A stretch of 64,000 bases of DNA from Caldicellulosiruptor acetigenus (GCF_026914305.1 NZ_CP113866.1:2670001-2734000); one strand, 5' to 3'; positions 8,556 to 17,330 are shown, numbered from the stretch's first letter. Notes: generated by a model from the sequence alone, not told the origin. Numbers and translations are program-made.

Positions 8556-9284
8556 TTAGAAATATCTGTAATAGAATATCTCATCATCAAAAAAGTTATG
8601 GTATCTTCTGTATCTTTTCTTGAACATATTGATTGTAAGAACTCCAAACACAAATCCGCCTATGTGTGCCCACCATGCAATCCCGCTTCCAAAGACAGGC
8701 CCAAACAGCTCCAGAATTCCAGATGATACCTGCGACAAAAACCATAGGCCAAGGAAGAAGATAGCCGGGATTTCGATAAAAAGAGGTATAAATCCAAGAG
8801 GAATTAACGTCACGATTCTTGAGAGCGGGAACATCAAAAAGTATGCACCCATCACACCTGAGATTGCGCCTGATGCTCCCACTGTTGGGATGGGTGAGTT
8901 TGCGTTGAAAAACCAGTGGGTCAAAGCCGCTGCAATACCGCTCAAAATGTAAAATATCAAAAACCTAAAATGCCCAACCCTGTCCTCGACATTGTCGCCA
9001 AACAGCCATAAGCTCCACATGTTAGATATAAGGTGCATCCAGCTTCCGTGTAAAAACATTGATGTAATGATAGACCAGATTGAGACGCTCGCTGCAACCA
9101 CAAATCCGTGAGATAGAAGCTGGGTAAAGCGCTCTGGAACAAATCCGTACCTGAAGACAAACTCCTGCGCAGCTTCTTGCGGCATTGACACCTGGTACAG
9201 GAACACAAAAACGTTGATTAATATCAGCGTCCATGTCATAAACGGTTTTTCCCTGCTCGGGATGGTGTCTTTTAAGGGAATCAA
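8556..9284 (-). CDS. Rhomboid family intramembrane serine protease
   Basis: 242 residues with about six hydrophobic segments. The catalytic serine is in GASGAISG and the paired histidine in WWAHIGGF. The conserved HGSWMHLISNMWSLWLFG is the L1-TM2 region. The C-terminal tail is basic then acidic/tyrosine-rich (FFDDEIFYYRYF). The ATG at 9284 is preceded by AGGAGGC. Rhomboids cleave transmembrane substrates within the bilayer; the physiological substrate here is unknown. First gene of the group with the SDH protease and the small ORF. Confidence 0.92.
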   Translation of the reverse strand: MIPLKDTIPSREKPFMTWTLILINVFVFLYQVSMPQEAAQEFVFRYGFVPERFTQLLSHGFVVAASVSIWSIITSMFLHGSWMHLISNMWSLWLFGDNVEDRVGHFRFLIFYILSGIAAALTHWFFNANSPIPTVGASGAISGVMGAYFLMFPLSRIVTLIPLGFIPLFIEIPAIFFLGLWFLSQVSSGILELFGPVFGSGIAWWAHIGGFVFGVLTINMFKKRYRRYHNFFDDEIFYYRYF

Positions 9285-9622
9285 TTTTTTTTGCCTCCTT
9301 TTTTAAATGCTGCTTGTGTTCTCGTATTTTTTATACCCATTTTTTATATTTTTATTCTTTTGTCCTGTTTGAAACGTCAAATTTTGCAACTCTCTCATAG
9401 CATTTGTCTCTATTAAATTTTTCACTTATCTCTAAGATCATGTTTGGAGACATAAGTTGAATTTTCTATATTTTAATTTGATTATATGATAAACAAAAAA
9501 TATTTATTAGAGAAATTACCTTTTTCTGGTTATCTACTTTATTGGCTTAATGCGTTGACATATTTATTTTTTTTTGTATATTTATGGCTAAGAGAAATAC
9601 TTTTCACAGGGAGGGTCAAGTG
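9285..9622. promoter_or_regulatory. Divergent intergenic region with promoter for the NPCBM gene
   Basis: AT-rich region between two divergent genes. On the plus strand TTGACA (9555-9560) is followed after 16 bp by TATATT (9577-9582), a good sigma-A promoter for the gene starting at 9623. I see no other gene or strong hairpin here. Confidence 0.6.
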
Positions 9623-10456
9623 ATGAAAAAGAGATTACTTGCTTTCTTGTCGTTTGTCATTCTAATAAGTTTTGCCCTTGGTGTTGTGGCATCTTCACCT
9701 ACAAACTACAAAGTTCTTTATGAAAAGCTCTTGAAAGACTACAACGTGTTAAAAAGTGAAAACCAGAAATTAAAAAATGAAGTTACAACCTTGAAGAAAA
9801 AAACTGATGATCTGCAGAAAAAAGTAACGTCTCTGCCTCAATTATCCTACTATGACATTGTAGTCAATGGTGTTCCTACAGCTCAAAAAGTGCCCTTTAT
9901 AAGTTACGGTGGAAGAAGGTATGTTCATTTTGATTCTATGCTAAAAACATTTTTGAATGTTGGAGACACAGGTTATATCTTTAATGACCAAACGAAAAGA
10001 GTTGAAATAGGGGCATTTGTGAAGAACAAAAATGGAGTTTGGTTAAGTGACTTGGAGTATTTTGATAGAGAAGGAAGTTATAATGGTTTTGGTTTCAATG
10101 CAACTGATATTGTTGTAAATGGTAAAAAATTCTATAAAAATATATGGTGGAAGTTCCATGGCTGGAAAGGATACAAATTTAATCTCACATATAAACTACA
10201 TGGAAAATACAAGAAGCTTCAATTTAAATATGGTATCGATGATGATTCAGATAAAGGAATACAAGCAGCTGTTCGAGTGTATGGAGACAATGAAATTCTT
10301 GGAGAGTTCAAAACCGAACTTTATGATGATCCTGGCTTGGCAAGTATAGATTTAACAGGAGTTAATTATTTGACTCTTGAGTTTGAAACATTAACTAATA
10401 GCAGTGGTGGATATAACTGTATTATTACCATATGCGACCCATTACTTATTCCGTAA
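9623..10456 (+). CDS. Secreted protein with coiled coil and NPCBM-like carbohydrate-binding domain
   Basis: 277 residues from the ATG at 9623 (GGGAGG 8 bp upstream; an earlier in-frame ATG at 9584 lacks a ribosome site). Signal peptide (KKRLLAFLSFVILISFALG), then a heptad coiled coil (residues about 25-65). A middle segment resembles copper-amine-oxidase-like repeats (FISYGGRRYVHFDSML). The C-terminal region has LHGKYKKLQFKYGIDDDSD, AAVRVYGDNEIL and IDLTGVNYLTLEF, characteristic of NPCBM/NEW2 domains. Likely extracellular and glycan-binding. A strong terminator follows. Confidence 0.75.
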   Translation: MKKRLLAFLSFVILISFALGVVASSPTNYKVLYEKLLKDYNVLKSENQKLKNEVTTLKKKTDDLQKKVTSLPQLSYYDIVVNGVPTAQKVPFISYGGRRYVHFDSMLKTFLNVGDTGYIFNDQTKRVEIGAFVKNKNGVWLSDLEYFDREGSYNGFGFNATDIVVNGKKFYKNIWWKFHGWKGYKFNLTYKLHGKYKKLQFKYGIDDDSDKGIQAAVRVYGDNEILGEFKTELYDDPGLASIDLTGVNYLTLEFETLTNSSGGYNCIITICDPLLIP

Positions 10457-10461
10457 ATGCA

Positions 10462-10492
10462 GAAGCGGAGCGCAGTACGCTCCGCTTTTTAT
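10462..10492 (+). terminator. Terminator of the NPCBM gene
   Basis: AGCGGAGCG pairs with CGCTCCGCT around a 5-base loop and is followed by TTTTT. Confidence 0.9.
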
Positions 10493-10839
10493 GTTTTTGT
10501 CTTTCTCTTTTCACAACTTTCTAAAATATTTAAGTCCTCTGAAATCACAGGTGGAACAATATAAGGTTGCTTTAACATTTTGGATAAATCATTATCTCTA
10601 CATCCTAAAGCATATGAAATTAAATCTTTATAGTCCTCTTTATATTCTTCGGGGGATGGAATTGGCAAACCTTTTTCCTTTGCTGTTTCAATCCAGCACT
10701 TTATTGCATCTTGAACATTTTCCAATGCTTCTTGGGGGGTGTTGCCGTCAGATATGCACCCAGGCAGCTTTGGAACAATAGCAATATATCCACCACCATC
10801 TTCCTCTGATAGCTTTATAATCTCCACTTTATAATCCAT
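10489..10839 (-). CDS. hicB: HicB family antitoxin-like protein, without HicA
   Basis: 116 residues from the ATG at 10839 (GGGAG 8 bp upstream). The N-terminal half is the HicB RNase-H-like fold: GGYIAIVPKLPGCISDGNTPQEALENVQDAIKCW matches the family closely in pieces. The C-terminal part is longer than a minimal HicB but shows no clear DNA-binding helix-turn-helix. HicB normally neutralises the mRNA interferase HicA; no HicA-sized ORF lies on either side. It may be a solitary HicB or act with an unlinked partner. Confidence 0.85.
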   Translation of the reverse strand: MDYKVEIIKLSEEDGGGYIAIVPKLPGCISDGNTPQEALENVQDAIKCWIETAKEKGLPIPSPEEYKEDYKDLISYALGCRDNDLSKMLKQPYIVPPVISEDLNILESCEKRKTKT

Positions 10840-11008
10840 TTTTATCACTCCCAAAATTGTTTTTTAATTCATTTATAAGTTTCAAAGCTTTTTTAACATA
10901 ATACCACATTTGATATCATTTTTATAAGCAATTTTCAATCAAATTTTTTACAGCATTCTATTTTCAAGAATGTAATACTTAACCAAAACGGAGGACTTCA
11001 ACTCCCTC

Positions 11009-11070
11009 TTGACAGATACAATAAGTTGCTGATATATTTTAAGTAAACCATATCATAATAATAAGTTTAC
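11009..11070 (+). promoter_or_regulatory. bioY promoter with BirA-type operator
   Basis: TTGACA (11009-11014), an 18-bp spacer and TATATT (11033-11038) form the promoter. An inverted repeat, GTAAAC (11043-11048), 16 bp, GTTTAC (11065-11070), lies over the expected transcription start. This layout matches biotin-repressor (BirA) operators in Firmicutes, so bioY should be repressed when biotin is plentiful. Confidence 0.7.
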
Positions 11071-11087
11071 ATTTGGGAGGTATGAAA

Positions 11088-11642
11088 ATGGAAAGTGCAA
11101 AGAGCACAAGTACTACAAAGATGCTGGTTTTATCTGCTCTCTTTACTGCAATAGTTGCTGTGTGTGCGCAAGTTTCAATTCCAATTGGCCCTGTTCCATT
11201 TACACTGCAGGTTCTGGCAATTTTCTTGGCAAGCCTTGTTTTGCCGCCAAAGTATGCGTTTTTGAGCCTTCTTGTATATGACCTTTTAGGGGCTGTGGGC
11301 GTGCCTGTGTTTGCTGGATTTACCGGCGGTCTATCTAAATTTGTAGGACCCACTGGTGGGTATTTGATGGCATTCCCGATTGCAGCGTTTGTTACAAGTT
11401 ATATAAATACAAAAAAGCCAATAAAAAATGAGGCAGCAAATGCCTCAGTGGCACTTATTTTAGGTCTTGCAATCATCTACATCTTAGGATTTTTGTATCT
11501 GTCGTGGGCTGCACACATGACACTTAAAAAAGCTTTTGCCGCTGGTGTTGCACCGTTTATAATTCCTGATGTCATAAAGCTTGCAATTGCGTATTTGATT
11601 GCCCGCGCAATAAAAAGTCGCAAAGTCCTGAATATCGCATAG
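11088..11642 (+). CDS. bioY: BioY biotin transporter substrate-binding component
   Basis: 184 residues. The ATG at 11088 has GGGAGG 7 bp upstream; ATGs at 11073 and 11082 are too close to it. Six hydrophobic segments; conserved IPIGPVPFTLQ near the N-terminus and GPTGGYLMAFPIAAF mid-protein identify the BioY (ECF S-component) family. The ECF energising module is not adjacent. The 3' end overlaps the convergent recD2 gene by 71 bp. Regulated by the BirA-like operator upstream. Confidence 0.95.
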   Translation: MESAKSTSTTKMLVLSALFTAIVAVCAQVSIPIGPVPFTLQVLAIFLASLVLPPKYAFLSLLVYDLLGAVGVPVFAGFTGGLSKFVGPTGGYLMAFPIAAFVTSYINTKKPIKNEAANASVALILGLAIIYILGFLYLSWAAHMTLKKAFAAGVAPFIIPDVIKLAIAYLIARAIKSRKVLNIA

Positions 11643-13797
11643 CCTCTTTTTGGTTTGCAATCATGTACTCTAAGGCACTTTTTTTCCCCACCAGCACAAC
11701 AAGCTCTTTTGCACGCGTAACTGCCGTATACAGAAGGTTTCTTGTCATCAAAATAGGGTAGGTCTCAACAACAGGCATCACTATGCACCTGAATTCAGAC
11801 CCTTGCGATTTGTGAACAGTCATGGCATATGCAAGCTCCAGGTCGTCAAGCAGCGAAAAGTCATAATACACGAGCTTTTCATCGTCAAACAAAATCTCCA
11901 GCGCACCTTGCGCCCTGTCGATGTCTTTGACAACTCCGATGTCGCCGTTGAATATCCCTGTTGAACCCCTGCCCTTCTCCTCTCCTTGTACAATCTCATA
12001 TTCCAGCGAATAGTTGTTTTTTATCTGCATGACCTTGTCTCCAACCCTGAACAGGTTTTCTTTATAAGCATACTCTTTTTTAGATTGATGAGGTGGGTTG
12101 AGATGCTGCTGCAGCACGCGGTTTAGGTTGTACATCCCAACAATCCCCTTTTTAGAAGGGCACAGGACCTGGATGTCTGTCATCGGGTCGCACGAAAGAT
12201 AGTTTGGAAGTTTTTTGGTCACAAGCTCAACCACAGTTTTCAAAATCTCTTCCTGAGAGTTTTTCTGGATAAAATAAAAATCGCTCTCTTTTTGAAGGTG
12301 CGGAAACTCTCCTCTGTTTATTCTGTGAGCGTTGAGGACTATAAAACTATTTTCGCTCTGGCGGTACACCTCTGTCAAAGTAGTGCAGGGAACAATTTCG
12401 CTTTTTATAAGGTCTTTCAAGACATTTCCTGCACCAACTGATGGAAGCTGGTCTTTGTCTCCAACAAGCACAATTCTGGTTGACGGCTTTGTTGCAGCAA
12501 GAAGATAGTTCATAAGGAAACTGTCTACCATGCTCATCTCATCAACAATGATGACATCGCATTTTAAAGGATTGCTTGGTCCTCTCTGGAAAATGACATG
12601 TGTGTCTAAAACTGTCATCTCCAAAAGCCTGTGGATTGTCTTTGATTCTCTTTCGCAGGCTGCCTGCATCCTCTTTGCAGCTCTTCCGGTTGGTGCGCAG
12701 AGAAAAACCTTTTTGCCTTCACTCTCGAAAATCTGAATTATGCACTTTATAATTGTGGTCTTACCTGTTCCCGGTCCGCCTGTGATGATGCTAACACCTT
12801 GAGTTAGCGCCATCTTGATGGCTTTTTTCTGATTTGGTGAAAATGCAATGCCGTTTCTCTCTTCAAACAGTGAAATTTTTTCATCTATATCGGCAATGTC
12901 ATCATACTCTTTTAGCATTGAAAGGATTTTATCTGCTATATACCTTTCACACTCATAGTAACCGTACAAAAACACCATATCTTGAGAGTCAACTTCATCT
13001 TTCACAACTCTTCTTTCTACCTCTAAAGCTTCAAGTGCCTCTTCTATTTTTTCCACTGGAAGGTCAAGGGTTTTTGAACAAAGCTGTTTGAGCCTATTTT
13101 CTGGCAGGCAGGTGTGCCCCTCGTTGTTTGCAGCCAGAGTCAAAAGGTTGAGTATCTTGGCAGATATTCTCCTTCTGTCATCCGGCATAACTCCCATGTC
13201 AAGTGCAAGTCTGTCAACCTTTTTAAAGTCAAGCTCTGGGAACACGTCCAAAAGAAAATATGGATTTTCCTGCAAAAGCGACAGAGCAGAAAATCCATAA
13301 AGTTTAAAAAGTCTCATTGCATGGTTCTGTGAAAGTCCGTACTGGGAAAAGATTGACATGATGTCTTTCAAAAATTTCTGGAATGCAAACATGTTTCTTA
13401 TTCGCTCAACCTTTTCTGGTGTCATGCCGCGAATCTGCAGAAGCTTTTCAGGTTCTTCTTGGAGCACTCTTGCAGTGTCGTCCCCAAAGGTATCAACAAT
13501 CTTCTTTGCAGTCTTCTGCCCGATACCTTTTATCACTCCAGAGGAAAGATAAAGATATATCTCATCCTTTGTCTGTGGCAAAAGCTTTTCAAGGTAGCTT
13601 ACTTTCAGCTGCTGACCGTAAACAGGATGAACATAAAACTCACCGTAAACGCTCACCTTTTCGCCGATGGCAATGTCTGGCACAACTCCTACTGCTGTGA
13701 ACACCTCATCGTCGCAGATTATCTCAAACACCGTATAGCTATTTCCCAAGTTCCTGTAGATTATATCGCTCACCATTCCTTGAATGTTTTGCTGCAT
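11572..13797 (-). CDS. recD2: RecD2-type ATP-dependent DNA helicase
   Basis: 741 residues. An N-terminal OB-like domain and a helix-hairpin-helix segment (VIKGIGQKTAKKIVDTFG, about residues 88-105) precede the superfamily 1 helicase core. Walker A is GGPGTGKTT, motif II VDEMSMVD, with GDKDQLPSVGAG and YRQSENS. The C-terminal MTVHKSQGSEF and LLYTAVTRAK are motifs V and VI. The length and extended N-terminus are those of RecD2/YrrC, which functions without RecBC. It overlaps the convergent bioY 3' end. Confidence 0.95.
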   Translation of the reverse strand: MQQNIQGMVSDIIYRNLGNSYTVFEIICDDEVFTAVGVVPDIAIGEKVSVYGEFYVHPVYGQQLKVSYLEKLLPQTKDEIYLYLSSGVIKGIGQKTAKKIVDTFGDDTARVLQEEPEKLLQIRGMTPEKVERIRNMFAFQKFLKDIMSIFSQYGLSQNHAMRLFKLYGFSALSLLQENPYFLLDVFPELDFKKVDRLALDMGVMPDDRRRISAKILNLLTLAANNEGHTCLPENRLKQLCSKTLDLPVEKIEEALEALEVERRVVKDEVDSQDMVFLYGYYECERYIADKILSMLKEYDDIADIDEKISLFEERNGIAFSPNQKKAIKMALTQGVSIITGGPGTGKTTIIKCIIQIFESEGKKVFLCAPTGRAAKRMQAACERESKTIHRLLEMTVLDTHVIFQRGPSNPLKCDVIIVDEMSMVDSFLMNYLLAATKPSTRIVLVGDKDQLPSVGAGNVLKDLIKSEIVPCTTLTEVYRQSENSFIVLNAHRINRGEFPHLQKESDFYFIQKNSQEEILKTVVELVTKKLPNYLSCDPMTDIQVLCPSKKGIVGMYNLNRVLQQHLNPPHQSKKEYAYKENLFRVGDKVMQIKNNYSLEYEIVQGEEKGRGSTGIFNGDIGVVKDIDRAQGALEILFDDEKLVYYDFSLLDDLELAYAMTVHKSQGSEFRCIVMPVVETYPILMTRNLLYTAVTRAKELVVLVGKKSALEYMIANQKEAMRYSGLCDFLLRGQSNTQLQAL

Positions 13798-13846
13798 ATT
13801 GTTGATTCTTCCCCTTCAAAAATTGCAATTTGCCTGCTACATTATT

Positions 13847-14395
13847 TTACTCCAATCCGAACACATTCTCAAGCTCACACTCTTCTTTTATTATAAGCGC
13901 ACCCTGTGACCAGATACCCTGCAGATAGTCTGTTATAACAGAAGCAAGAGTTATCCTCTTTTTAAAGTACTTCGCAGAACCAAGACATCTCAAAACAGCA
14001 CCGCAGCGCAAAAGCATCTCAAAATGGTCGATTTTGTCGTCAATTCTAAATATCTGGCTCATGTTGACATAACCGAAAATGGGGTCTGTTTTCACAACTG
14101 CTTTTCTTGTCTTTACAGGAATGAATGTGGCATCCGGAAGAACAATGGGAAGAAGATTTTTCTGACCAATCCGCTGGGAGATAAGCTTTTTGATTGCCTG
14201 GCAGTCTATCGCATAAAGTGAATATAGCTTCTTGGAAAAACTTCGAATTGACATTGGCACAATCTTTTTTTCACCGCTCAAAAAAAGAATCAGCACACTA
14301 TCACCATTTTCTGTGTAGTGTGGCACAAAGTATATGATATCCTTTGGAATGCTGTTCAAAGCTATCACCATCCTGAGAAAGGCTTTAATTTCCAT
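13847..14395 (-). CDS. ComK-like family protein (tentative)
   Basis: 182 residues. The segment LPIVLPDATFIPVKTRK followed by DPIFGYVNMSQI resembles the ComK core (hydrophobic, PI-x-D, F-x-P, then W-I/V-x-x-x-x-I), and the overall length fits. In bacilli ComK activates competence genes. Here the role is uncertain, and the protein may be one of the shorter ComK-like regulators. Monocistronic on the minus strand downstream of recD2, 49-bp gap. Confidence 0.5.
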   Translation of the reverse strand: MEIKAFLRMVIALNSIPKDIIYFVPHYTENGDSVLILFLSGEKKIVPMSIRSFSKKLYSLYAIDCQAIKKLISQRIGQKNLLPIVLPDATFIPVKTRKAVVKTDPIFGYVNMSQIFRIDDKIDHFEMLLRCGAVLRCLGSAKYFKKRITLASVITDYLQGIWSQGALIIKEECELENVFGLE

Positions 14396-14440
14396 ATTTT
14401 TAAAAGTATATTTTTATTATATCGAACATTCTTTTGCATG

Positions 14441-14590
14441 TCAATTGTTTTTCATCTGCAAAATCTTTTCAGAGAGCTTGTCGATGCTGTCAGAAAGCTT
14501 GTCTATCTTGCTTTCAAACCTTGTGAGAAGATATATGCAAAGCACAATTGGAAAACCTATGTTGGCAATGTTGGCAATTATATCTTGCAT
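14441..14590 (-). CDS. YvrJ family small membrane protein
   Basis: 49 residues; ATG at 14590 with GGGAGGTG upstream. One N-terminal hydrophobic helix (NIGFPIVLCIYLL) is followed by an amphipathic charged helix with KIDKLSDSIDKLSEKI. This matches the YvrJ family, which is commonly found beside DUF2922 and DUF1659 genes, as here. Function unknown; DUF2922/DUF1659/YvrJ cassettes are widespread in spore-forming lineages. Confidence 0.85.
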   Translation of the reverse strand: MQDIIANIANIGFPIVLCIYLLTRFESKIDKLSDSIDKLSEKILQMKNN

Positions 14591-14648
14591 GTTTTTCACC
14601 TCCCGTTTTGAATTTGTTTATGTACGTTTAAAAAGTTTTTTAAAAACA

Positions 14649-14684
14649 TGCCGACCTGCCAAATATAAAAAGGTCAGGTCGGCA
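14649..14684 (-). terminator. Hairpin terminator between the DUF2922 and YvrJ genes
   Basis: A perfect 10-bp stem (TGCCGACCTG with CAGGTCGGCA), followed on the minus strand by TGTTTTT. It separates the DUF2922 gene from yvrJ and may attenuate rather than abolish read-through. Confidence 0.75.
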
Positions 14685-14702
14685 CGCATCTTTATTAGTT
14701 CT

Positions 14703-14915
14703 TTATTGTCCGATTAATGTGTTTACCTCTCTGTCAACAATTCTTGCTGATACCTTCTCAACAATTGGGCTTGATGTTGCGAATATGTTCTTTTGAACAA
14801 TCAAGTTCATCACGCTGTCAACCTCGGCAGCTGTCAAGTTTGGCTTTGGGTCGGGGATGGAAAGCCTGAATGTCTTGCCGTTTTGAAGTTTGAATGTTAA
14901 AACCAGAGTGAGCAT
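14703..14915 (-). CDS. DUF2922 family protein
   Basis: 70 residues. LTFKLQNGKTFRLSIPDPK and the later EVDSVMNLIVQKNIF are typical of DUF2922. The ribosome site AAAGGAGGTGAG precedes the ATG. Function unknown; always small and found with the DUF1659 partner directly upstream here. Confidence 0.9.
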   Translation of the reverse strand: MLTLVLTFKLQNGKTFRLSIPDPKPNLTAAEVDSVMNLIVQKNIFATSSPIVEKVSARIVDREVNTLIGQ

Positions 14916-14972
14916 GTTTTTCTCACCTCCTTTCTGCTATTTTTTTGAGCTCTCATGAAGCTGCCGCGTCAA

Positions 14973-15185
14973 TTAGTATAAAAGCTCAAAGTTGTTGCTT
15001 CTTATAATTGTGTACAGCGGCTTTGACTGAAGGCTTGCAATTGCCTGGCCAACCTGATACACATCCATATCCTGGGCATCTGGCTTGATGTCAAAAGAGA
15101 GCGTCTTGAGCCTTATTCTTCCAGTGGATGTCGTGCCGTTTTCAAGCTTGAGTTGCAATGAGCCTATAAGTGGTTTTGCTGCCAT
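14973..15185 (-). CDS. DUF1659 family protein
   Basis: 70 residues. LQLKLENGTTSTGRIRLKTLSF, in two pieces, followed by QVGQAIASLQSKPLYTIIR, is the DUF1659 pattern. AAAGGAGGTGAGG lies just before the ATG. First gene of the DUF1659-DUF2922-YvrJ cassette, divergent from the spoVA operon. Confidence 0.9.
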   Translation of the reverse strand: MAAKPLIGSLQLKLENGTTSTGRIRLKTLSFDIKPDAQDMDVYQVGQAIASLQSKPLYTIIRSNNFELLY

Positions 15186-15325
15186 CTTCGCCTCACCTCC
15201 TTTCTGCCTTTATTTTAAACCCTTGGTAGGGGCATTTTCAAAAATTATTCGAACGTTTGTTTGTAAAATCCAATCGATATTTTAAACCAAATCTCAATCA
15301 GACTATTTCAAATCTCAGCTGGATG

Positions 15326-15356
15326 TGAATAAATCTCAAAAAAATTTAAAATAATA
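15326..15356 (+). promoter_or_regulatory. Candidate sigma-G promoter of spoVA
   Basis: TGAATA (15326-15331), an 18-bp gap and AATAATA (15350-15356) fit the forespore sigma-G pattern (GHATR-18-CATWHTA) except for the first base of the -10. The position, 37 bp before the spoVAC start, and the known control of spoVA by sigma-G support it. Confidence 0.5.
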
Positions 15357-15393
15357 TCATCTTGAGGTTTTGTTTGCGGGGGTGCTTTGCAAA

Positions 15394-15852
15394 GTGAACA
15401 TCAAAGAAAAGAAAGCCTCTGAATACCAGGCACTTGTAAAGGCAAATGAGCCAAAGACAAACTCTTTCAAGAACTGCATCTTGGCATTCTTAGTTGGCGG
15501 TGCTATCTGCGATGTTGGCCAGGCGTTTTTGAACCTCTACAGCAGCTTCTTCCCAAAAGATGAGGCTCAAGTTCTCACATCCATCACAATGATTTTTCTT
15601 GGAGCTTTTCTGACAGGTCTTGGAGTGTATGACAAAATTGGCGCTTTTGCAGGGGCAGGGTCCATCGTTCCAATCACAGGTTTTGCAAACTCAATTGTCT
15701 CACCTGCCATTGAGTACAAAAAAGAGGGGTTTGTGTTTGGCGTTGGAAGCAAGATGTTCTTGATTGCAGGACCTGTTCTTGTATACGGAATTTCCACATC
15801 CATACTGGTAGGGCTTTTGTATTATCTTGTGAAAGTATTTCCTGGGATATGA
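15394..15852 (+). CDS. spoVAC: Stage V sporulation protein AC
   Basis: 152 residues. The GTG at 15394 with GGGGGTG 9 bp upstream is preferred over the TTG at 15370. Four hydrophobic segments; FLVGGAICDVGQ, GLGVYDKIGAFAGAGS and ITGFANSIVSPAIEYKKEG are SpoVAC/SpoVAE family signatures. In spore formers the SpoVA proteins move dipicolinic acid across the inner spore membrane. First gene of spoVAC-AD-AE, 18 bp before spoVAD. Confidence 0.95.
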   Translation: MNIKEKKASEYQALVKANEPKTNSFKNCILAFLVGGAICDVGQAFLNLYSSFFPKDEAQVLTSITMIFLGAFLTGLGVYDKIGAFAGAGSIVPITGFANSIVSPAIEYKKEGFVFGVGSKMFLIAGPVLVYGISTSILVGLLYYLVKVFPGI

Positions 15853-15870
15853 AAGCGAGGTAGCCTTGCG

Positions 15871-16884
15871 ATGAAGCTTGGAAGGTCAACATACAGATTT
15901 GAATCAAATGTGGCTATATCCGACTGCTTCACAGTTGTTGGGAAAAAAGAAGGGCAGGGACCTCTTTCAATATATTTTGACATGGTCATTGAAGATGAGT
16001 ATGCAGGACAAAAATCTTGGGAACTTGCAGAGGGAAAGCTTTTGAACATTGCCATTACAAAGCTTGTACAAAGAACAGGGGAAAACCCAGATAACATAGA
16101 CCTGATTTTAAGCGGTGACCTTTTGAACCAGCTGTCAAGCTCACACTTTGCTGCAAGGGATTTGGACATTCCGTTTGTTGGCATCTACGGTGCATGTTCT
16201 ACCTTTGCGCTGTCTGTTGGGCTTGCTTCAATATTTGTCGATAGCAGCTTTGCAAAAAATGTTATTGCCGCAACATCCTCTCACTTTTGCTCTGCCGAAA
16301 AGCAGTTCAGATACCCTTTAGAGCTTGGGACACAGAGACCTCCAACATCCCAGTGGACTGTGACAGGCGCTGCTGCCTTTTTGATAAGGCAAGAAGATAG
16401 CCTAAATAGCCCAAAAGTAACACACTTTACAGTTGGCAGGATACTTGATTTTGGAATAAAAGACCCTAACAACATGGGAGCTGCAATGGCACCTGCTGCG
16501 TTTGATACCATAATGAGGCACTTTTCTGACACAAAAAGAAGTTTTGAATACTACGACATGATAATCACAGGTGATTTGGGGTATGTCGGAAGAAAGCTTT
16601 TAGAAGAGCTTTTTAAAAAGGAAGGGATAAGCTTTTGCTCAGAGCTTTTTGACTGTGGAATTTTGATGTTCGACCCAAAGACTCAAAACACGGGTGCAGG
16701 TGCAAGCGGGTGTGCAGCCTCTGCCTGTGTGTTTGGCGCCTATCTTTACAAGCTTTTGCGTGAGCGCACATTTGAGAGGATTTTGATTGTACCAACTGGT
16801 GCTTTGATGTCTGCATCAACAGTTCAGCTTGGTGAGAGCATCCCTGTAATTGCCCATGCACTTGCCATTGAGATGGTGCAGTAA
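15871..16884 (+). CDS. spoVAD: Stage V sporulation protein AD
   Basis: 337 residues, the usual length. Thiolase-like fold: GIYGACSTFALS carries the cysteine position equivalent to the thiolase/KAS nucleophile, with SSHFCSAEKQFRYPLE and TGDLGYVGRKLL further on. In Bacillus this soluble protein binds dipicolinic acid on the SpoVA channel. Ribosome site GAGG 10 bp before the ATG. Ends 44 bp before spoVAE. Confidence 0.96.
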   Translation: MKLGRSTYRFESNVAISDCFTVVGKKEGQGPLSIYFDMVIEDEYAGQKSWELAEGKLLNIAITKLVQRTGENPDNIDLILSGDLLNQLSSSHFAARDLDIPFVGIYGACSTFALSVGLASIFVDSSFAKNVIAATSSHFCSAEKQFRYPLELGTQRPPTSQWTVTGAAAFLIRQEDSLNSPKVTHFTVGRILDFGIKDPNNMGAAMAPAAFDTIMRHFSDTKRSFEYYDMIITGDLGYVGRKLLEELFKKEGISFCSELFDCGILMFDPKTQNTGAGASGCAASACVFGAYLYKLLRERTFERILIVPTGALMSASTVQLGESIPVIAHALAIEMVQ

Positions 16885-16928
16885 ACTTGTCGAAGATTAA
16901 GATTTTTCATGAAGGGGTGGTGGGAAAA

Positions 16929-17282
16929 ATGGAGTACCTGAAGGCTTTTTTGGTTGGAGGGCTTATCTGTGTTGTCGGGCAAATTCTTATTGACAAAACA
17001 AAGCTGACATCTGCAAGGGTGCTTGTTTTGTTTGTGACGCTCGGGGCAGTGCTGCAAGGCCTTGGAATATACCAAAAGCTTGTTGAGTTTGCCGGGGCAG
17101 GGGCAACTGTGCCCTTGCCCGGCTTTGGGTATTCATTGGCAAAAGGTGCTATCGAAGAGGTTAAAAAAATCGGGCTTGTTGGAGCGTTCACAGGTGGCGT
17201 TTCAAAAACAGCTGGCGGAATCTCTGCTGCGGTGTTTTTCGGGTATGTAATCTCGCTGATTTTTAATCCAAGGAGTAAATAG
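16929..17282 (+). CDS. spoVAE: Stage V sporulation protein AE (SpoVAEb type)
   Basis: 117 residues from the ATG at 16929 (GGGGTGGTGGG upstream). The earlier TTG at 16887 has no ribosome site. EYLKAFLVGGLICVVGQ, KLVEFAGAGATVPLPGFGYSLAKG and FTGGVSKTAGGISAAV identify it. Membrane protein, and a homologue of SpoVAC (same GAGA(S/T)VP(I/L) motif). Last gene of the three-gene operon; the spoVAA, AB and AF members are not here. Confidence 0.95.
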   Translation: MEYLKAFLVGGLICVVGQILIDKTKLTSARVLVLFVTLGAVLQGLGIYQKLVEFAGAGATVPLPGFGYSLAKGAIEEVKKIGLVGAFTGGVSKTAGGISAAVFFGYVISLIFNPRSK

Positions 17283-17330
17283 TAAAATTTGGGATGAGCT
17301 AAAACATATATCGGGTTGCATCCTTTTTTA

